Assembly: GCA_002315625.1 (NCBI GenBank)
Contig: DCHH01000102.1
Span: 1 to 14,362 of the forward strand
DNA length: 14,362 nt
From: Bacteroidales bacterium UBA1757
Lineage (GTDB): Bacteria; Bacteroidota; Bacteroidia; Bacteroidales; UBA1402
Reading direction: 5' to 3'
Each line of letters starts with the position of its first letter. Position 1 is the first letter of the stretch. Positions 13,027-14,362 of this stretch are shown here, piece by piece. A model generated the notes under the pieces. It saw nothing but the letters and a program-made list of their open reading frames with translations, was not told where the DNA came from and did not search any database. A program made the position numbers and the translations under genes.

Positions 13027-14186
13027 TATAGAGCTTTGACGATTGCCTCGGCGGTGTGATTTGCAGCGCCGGGAGAGCCAAGAGTCTTAGCAATATCTTC
13101 GTAATTTTCTAGCATGATTTTCCGCTCCTCGGTGTCGGTCAGACCGGTGCCGAGGAGTTTTTGTATCTCGCGGGAAAGGTTCTCAAGGGTGAACTGGTAG
13201 GAAACTAGTTCGGTGACTACTTCTTTGCCGGCGACGAGGTTGACTAGAGAAATGTATGGTGTGCGGATTATGAAACGGCGGACCAACTTGGTCGGGATTT
13301 TGCTGTAGGGCATGCTGTAGCAGACGACCTGAGGCACTTTGAAAAGGGCGGTTTCTAGTGTTGCTGTGCCGGAGACGACTATGGCTGTGTGGGCTACGGA
13401 GAGGAGTGCGTATGTTTCTCCAAAAACGATTTTCGAATTGTCGGGAACTAATGTGGAATAGTATTCCGGCTCGATGCCTGGGGCTCCTGAAATGACAATC
13501 TGGAAGCGGTCGCTGTAGGGAGTGGCGGCCTTAATCATTGTCGGCAGGTTCGCCTTTATCTCTTGACGGCGGCTGCCTGGAAGAATTGCAAGGATGGGTT
13601 TGTCTATGTCAAGCCCCTGACTGGAAATCCATTGGCTGGCACTCTCGGTATTTTTTTGCCATTCCTGTCTGAAGGCATCCACACTATCGACGGAAGGGTT
13701 TCCAACGTATGTGACCGGGTAGTTATGTTTGGCAAAGAAGGCTTTTTCGAAAGGGAAGATGATGTAGAGACGGTCGATGTCGCGCTTGAAGTAGCGGATT
13801 CGCCACTGCTTCCAAACCCAGATTTTCGGTGATATGTAGAAATGGACTGGAATGGCCTTGTTGTGTTTTTTGACGTAGGCGGCCACTTTCAGGTTGAAGC
13901 TGGCATAGTCAATCAGGATTACTACGTCGGGATGCCACGAAAGGATGTCGTGTTGGCAGAGGGAAAGATTGCGGAGCAGGGCGGGGGCATGCTTGATTAC
14001 TGCCACAAAGCCCATGTAGGCGAGTTCACGGTAGTGCCTTACGGGCTCAGTGCCTGAGGCTTCGGCCATTTTGTCACCGCCGAAGAAACGGAACTCTGCT
14101 TTGGGGTCTTTTTCCCTCAAAGCCTTTATCAGGTTCGACCCGTGAAGGTCACCCGATGCTTCTCCCGCTACCAGATAATATTTCAT
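13023..14186 (-). CDS. lpxB: Lipid-A-disaccharide synthase
   Basis: LpxB joins UDP-2,3-diacylglucosamine and lipid X to make the lipid A disaccharide at the inner membrane, so the organism builds lipopolysaccharide. The 387-residue length is normal. The GT19 family signatures are visible: GEASGDLHG at residues 8-16, YISPKIWVWK near 120, FPFEKAFF near 145, ILPGSRRQEI near 205 and SGTATLETAL near 272. No domain is missing. It starts 2 bp after the surE stop on the same strand, an arrangement I recall as common in Bacteroidota, so the two are probably co-transcribed. Its stop codon overlaps that of the convergent DUF2442 gene. Confidence 0.97.
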   Translation of the reverse strand: MKYYLVAGEASGDLHGSNLIKALREKDPKAEFRFFGGDKMAEASGTEPVRHYRELAYMGFVAVIKHAPALLRNLSLCQHDILSWHPDVVILIDYASFNLKVAAYVKKHNKAIPVHFYISPKIWVWKQWRIRYFKRDIDRLYIIFPFEKAFFAKHNYPVTYVGNPSVDSVDAFRQEWQKNTESASQWISSQGLDIDKPILAILPGSRRQEIKANLPTMIKAATPYSDRFQIVISGAPGIEPEYYSTLVPDNSKIVFGETYALLSVAHTAIVVSGTATLETALFKVPQVVCYSMPYSKIPTKLVRRFIIRTPYISLVNLVAGKEVVTELVSYQFTLENLSREIQKLLGTGLTDTEERKIMLENYEDIAKTLGSPGAANHTAEAIVKALY

Positions 14187-14188
14187 AT

Positions 14189-14362
14189 TTACCAGGTCCA
14201 GGTGAGCATTTCGTGGAGGAGGGGGTAGTTGGTCATGTCGATTTGCTGGGGTACGACGGTTATGTAGCCTTTTTCAAGCCAATACAGGTCGTGGTCGTCG
14301 GCCGACGGGTCTTCCATAGAGATTCTGTCGCCCGACATCCAGTAAATGTTGTCGTGCCGGGG
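14189..14362 (-). CDS. surE: 5'/3'-nucleotidase SurE, C-terminal part, cut by window edge
   Basis: The last 57 codons of a gene that continues past the right edge. The visible part, ending LEKGYITVVPQQIDMTNYPLLHEMLTWTW, matches the C-terminal segment of SurE: an SGD core, an acidic stretch with a D-x-Y-x-L pattern, then GY-(I/V)-(T/S)-VVP and an aromatic end. SurE is a metal-dependent nucleoside 5'-monophosphatase. The metal site lies in the missing N-terminal part, so activity cannot be judged. It is directly upstream of lpxB. Confidence 0.82.
   Translation of the reverse strand, partial: PRHDNIYWMSGDRISMEDPSADDHDLYWLEKGYITVVPQQIDMTNYPLLHEMLTWTW

Overview
The window looks like chromosomal DNA of a Bacteroidales bacterium (phylum Bacteroidota). 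Four things point there: promoters of the Bacteroidota TAnnTTTG type instead of sigma70 -10 boxes; a tmRNA with the tag GENNFALAA, close to tags I recall from Bacteroides and Porphyromonas; a very large exported protein with a type IX secretion (T9SS)-style C-terminal sorting domain; and ZapA, MerR-like and M23 proteins of the Bacteroidota type. A Muribaculaceae-like or related gut lineage is possible, but that is a guess. Most genes are housekeeping and roughly 50% GC.

Layout. Positions 1-637 hold no credible gene and are packed with repeats: a 25-bp direct repeat, a degenerate array of about 95-bp period, and two copies of a 55-bp hairpin-bearing element. The first of these copies runs into an inverted copy of the end of the neighbouring tmRNA gene and its terminator. 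Next, all on the minus strand, come the tmRNA (ssrA, 669-1067), RNase Y (rny), the cell-division factor zapA and a small coiled-coil ZapB-like gene that overlaps zapA by one base. A strong intrinsic terminator (3447-3483) separates these from a 1609-codon gene for an exported protein with two tandem beta-helix modules. Upstream of it, also on the minus strand, are a small MerR-family regulator and a membrane-anchored M23 peptidase, which look like one operon. Between the MerR gene and the giant gene lies a 9-bp inverted repeat sitting just upstream of a TACTTTTG promoter box.

On the plus strand alaS diverges from the M23 gene across 76 bp. It is followed after 2 bp by an AT-rich DUF4160/DUF2442 gene pair, a predicted toxin-antitoxin-like module that looks acquired. 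That pair converges tail to tail with lpxB (minus strand), the two stop codons sharing one TTAA. The right edge cuts surE, which lies 2 bp upstream of lpxB and reads in the same direction.

Functional themes: translation and its quality control (alaS, ssrA), RNA turnover (rny), division and envelope (zapA, ZapB-like, M23 peptidase, lpxB for lipid A), and one surface or secreted protein of unknown substrate. I do not see a clear new defence or mobile system. The least explained parts are the repeat field beside ssrA, the giant beta-helix protein with its possible operator, and the DUF4160/DUF2442 insertion behind alaS.
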